Made by a program: the position numbers and the translations under genes. The notes under the pieces were generated by a model. That model was not told the DNA's origin. It saw only the letters and a program-made list of their open reading frames with translations, and did not search any database. A DNA stretch of 64,000 nt, from positions 1 to 64,000 of the forward strand of contig JAJRXC010000020.1 of assembly GCA_024276495.1 (NCBI GenBank), written 5' to 3'. Positions 62,603 through 64,000 of the stretch are shown here, one piece after another (the stretch's first letter is position 1; each line of letters opens with the position of its first letter). The stretch is from Actinomycetes bacterium (GTDB lineage: Bacteria; Actinomycetota; Acidimicrobiia; Acidimicrobiales; Aldehydirespiratoraceae).

Positions 62603-62605
62603 CTG

Positions 62606-62618
62606 ATGGTCTGACCAT
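62606..62618. promoter_or_regulatory. operator-like palindrome ATGGTCTGACCAT overlapping a -10
   Basis: A perfect 13-base dyad with core TGGTC-T-GACCA. On the minus strand TATGGT (62614-62619) overlaps it and could be the -10 of the cupin-hyuAB-ligase-Rieske genes. The core equals the FadR-type (GntR) half-site pair TGGTCnGACCA. Confidence 0.65.
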
Positions 62619-62627
62619 AGTCGCGGA

Positions 62628-63626
62628 TCATGCGCCGGTCACACCGATCATCTCCGCGAACCGGCGACGCCACTCGACCGACGGCTTGTCGGACTGCACG
62701 CTCACGAGATCGGTGCGGCCGAGCGGCAGCGTCCCCGGCACCCGCTCGAGCATGCGCTTGTCCTCGGCGCCGATGGCCCGGTCGAACGCGATCGCCTCCT
62801 CGGGGTCGGTGCGGTGATCGTCGTTGCGCCATATGACGAAGGTGAACAACGAGGTGAGGTCGTCGATGGGTGTGCTGCACAGGAGCAAGATGTGCTCGAG
62901 CCCGTCCTCGTAGCGGATCGTGCTGCGGGTGAGGAAGGGAAGATGGAACCCCGTCGACATGTGACGGTGGACCACCTCGGCATCGGTGCCGGTCGTCGCC
63001 TTCGCCGCCGCCGGGTTTCCGGCATCGACCTCGTAGGCGTACCCGAACCAGTCGTCGTCCAACTCGGTGAGCTCGATCTTCGGGACGAGCGTGTCCTGGG
63101 CCCGTCCGAAGGTCCCCGTGTGAACCCAGGGAAAATGGCTGATGTCGAGGAAGTTGTCGACCATGCGTGGGGTCGAGACCGCCCACGTCTGCATTCCGCT
63201 GTTGATCCGGCGAAACGCCGGGTCGTCGTCTTGGCCGATGCCCGGGATGTCGACGGTCGGGTTGCCGGGGCTCATCCACACCAGTCCGTAGCGTTCCTGC
63301 ACCTTCATGCAGGGGAGGTGCGCGGCCGGCGGCACGGCCGCGCCGGTTCCCGACGACGGCACCGTGACACAGCGACCGTCGACCGAGAATCCCCACCCGT
63401 GATACGGACAGGTCAGCGTGTCCTCGACCACCGAACCGATCGACAGGGGCGATTCGCGGTGCGGGCACCGATCCGGGGCGGCGCCGAGGCGGCCGTCGGA
63501 TGTCCGCCACAGCACATGGTCCTCGCCGAGCAGGCGGACCGCCACGGGGTCGTCCGCCACATCACCCGTCTCCACGACCGGATACCAGACGTCGCGCAGC
63601 GCGTCACTCCCGATGAACCCCGTCAC
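62628..63626 (-). CDS. Rieske oxygenase of vanillate-demethylase (VanA/PobA-like) type
   Basis: 332 residues from GTG 63626, which has GGGGAGC upstream. Rieske ligands C54-x-H56 (DRCPHRESPL) and C73-xx-H76 (CPYHGWGF). Catalytic site VDNFLDISHFPWVH gives D161, H164 and H169. This one-component-terminal type removes O- or N-methyl groups or oxidises rings using an external reductase, which is not in the window. First gene of the 20-kb minus-strand run, controlled by the divergent promoter region at 63.66-63.70 kb. It is not closely similar to the Rieske protein at 55.8 kb. Confidence 0.9.
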   Translation of the reverse strand: MTGFIGSDALRDVWYPVVETGDVADDPVAVRLLGEDHVLWRTSDGRLGAAPDRCPHRESPLSIGSVVEDTLTCPYHGWGFSVDGRCVTVPSSGTGAAVPPAAHLPCMKVQERYGLVWMSPGNPTVDIPGIGQDDDPAFRRINSGMQTWAVSTPRMVDNFLDISHFPWVHTGTFGRAQDTLVPKIELTELDDDWFGYAYEVDAGNPAAAKATTGTDAEVVHRHMSTGFHLPFLTRSTIRYEDGLEHILLLCSTPIDDLTSLFTFVIWRNDDHRTDPEEAIAFDRAIGAEDKRMLERVPGTLPLGRTDLVSVQSDKPSVEWRRRFAEMIGVTGA

Positions 63627-63659
63627 ATGTCGCTCCCCTGCTCGTTGGCCGGACACAAG

Positions 63660-63670
63660 TGGTCAGACCA
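63660..63670. promoter_or_regulatory. operator-like palindrome TGGTCAGACCA
   Basis: Same core as at 62607-62617, with only the central base changed. It lies about 10-20 bases downstream of the transcription start expected from TAGGCT (63687-63692, minus) and about 20 bases upstream of TACAAT (plus). The overlapping repeat TGGTCAG-N5-CTGACCA extends to 63678. Confidence 0.65.
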
Positions 63671-63686
63671 ACTGACCATTTGCGTC

Positions 63687-63696
63687 AGCCTACAAT
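63687..63696. promoter_or_regulatory. overlapping divergent -10 elements
   Basis: Minus strand TAGGCT (63687-63692) and plus strand TACAAT (63691-63696) share the base pairs 63691-63692. TACAAT is followed by six bases and GTG 63703, the leaderless pattern. Confidence 0.5.
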
Positions 63697-63702
63697 GCGC
63701 AC

Positions 63703-64000
63703 GTGAACAGAACCAGTGACAATTCCGCGTCGATCTCTTCCCGGCGCGCCGACACCGAACGAGTCGTCCGCGCCTACCTGGACGCGTTCTCCACCGGCGA
63801 CGCCGACCGGATCGCCGCGCACGTCACCGATGACTTCGTGAACGAACACACCGCAGGCCTCGGGGCCGGCTGCGTCGGCAGGGCCGTCTACCACGAGCGT
63901 CTTCACGGGTTCCTCGCCGACATGGCCGGCCTCCGCTACGAGATCGAGGACCTTCTCGTCGACGGCGAACGCGGGGCCGCGTTCTACACGATGACCGCAT
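63703..64000 (+). CDS. SnoaL/NTF2-like protein, N-terminal part (runs off the right edge)
   Basis: About 99 residues are visible. VVRAYLDAFSTGDADRIAAHVTDDF, NEHTAGLGAGCVGRAVYHERL and LRYEIEDLLVDGERGAAFYTM fit SnoaL-like cyclase/isomerase proteins. GTG 63703 is leaderless behind TACAAT. It is divergent from the Rieske gene and shares its operator region, so it may belong to the same pathway. The C-terminus lies beyond the window. Confidence 0.8.
   Translation, partial: MNRTSDNSASISSRRADTERVVRAYLDAFSTGDADRIAAHVTDDFVNEHTAGLGAGCVGRAVYHERLHGFLADMAGLRYEIEDLLVDGERGAAFYTMTA

Noticed and set aside
1-64000. CRISPR arrays, tRNA/rRNA genes, insertion sequences or phage genes
   Set aside because: No spaced direct repeats, no tRNA-like cloverleaf, no transposase or integrase motifs were recognised; the only tandem repeat is the in-frame 15-bp linker repeat.

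Overview
The window is about 70% GC, tightly packed and almost wholly coding. Codons end mostly in G or C, GTG starts are frequent, genes often overlap by ATGA or GTGA, and several genes have a TAnnnT -10 box exactly six bases before the start codon, the leaderless pattern of Actinobacteria. The content (ETF-linked dehydrogenases, acyl-CoA enzymes, F420/PNPOx-type oxidoreductase, Rieske oxygenases, dormancy-type stress proteins) suggests a free-living heterotrophic actinobacterium. Assignment to Acidimicrobiia or relatives is inference only. No rRNA, tRNA, CRISPR array, transposase or prophage was seen.

Region 1 (1-13.9 kb) is centred on one-carbon and flavin-linked metabolism: an acyl-CoA dehydrogenase, etfA/etfB, an FAD/GcvT-type dimethylglycine or sarcosine dehydrogenase, a fatty-acid desaturase, formate-THF ligase, folC, serA with a DUF1015 partner, folD and a class III CoA-transferase. 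An ETF-dependent methyl-glycine dehydrogenase beside fhs, folC, folD and serA suggests that methyl groups from methylated glycines feed the folate pool. Region 2 (13.9-22 kb) looks like a surface-glycan cluster with an ABC exporter, three GT2 glycosyltransferases (two in tandem), two sulfotransferase-like genes, an FkbM methyltransferase and a second methyltransferase. Region 3 (22-33 kb) is mixed: an SF2 helicase, a crotonase, a large pRiA4b-ORF3 protein, a YciI/sigma pair, two toxin-antitoxin modules with PIN toxins around a PNPOx-like gene, and a UxaA-like dehydratase overlapping a macro-domain gene.

Region 4 (33-41.2 kb) combines stress and dormancy genes (two universal stress proteins, a hibernation factor with two C-terminal modules, an M50 protease with CBS domains, DUF302, thioredoxin) with nucleoside salvage. 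The salvage genes are a purine nucleoside phosphorylase, a phosphopentomutase-like enzyme fused to deoxyribose-phosphate aldolase, and cytidine deaminase. Together they would convert deoxynucleosides to glyceraldehyde-3-phosphate and acetaldehyde.

Region 5 (43.5-63.6 kb) is a nearly unbroken 20-kb run of minus-strand genes. It begins at a divergent promoter near 63.69 kb with a Rieske oxygenase, then a cupin, HyuA, HyuB, an acyl-CoA ligase, a second Rieske oxygenase, a BMP-type ABC importer, a Zn-dehydrogenase, a methyltransferase, a Trz/Atz-type amidohydrolase, and an NMT1/THI5-type ABC importer with riboflavin synthase inside it. A paralogous amidohydrolase lies just beyond on the plus strand. 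Two sites with core TGGTCnGACCA, one at each start point of the upstream block, look like operators of a GntR/FadR-type regulator that is not in the window. My best reading is a regulated uptake and breakdown system for an N-containing, possibly N-methylated or heterocyclic compound whose identity the sequence does not reveal.
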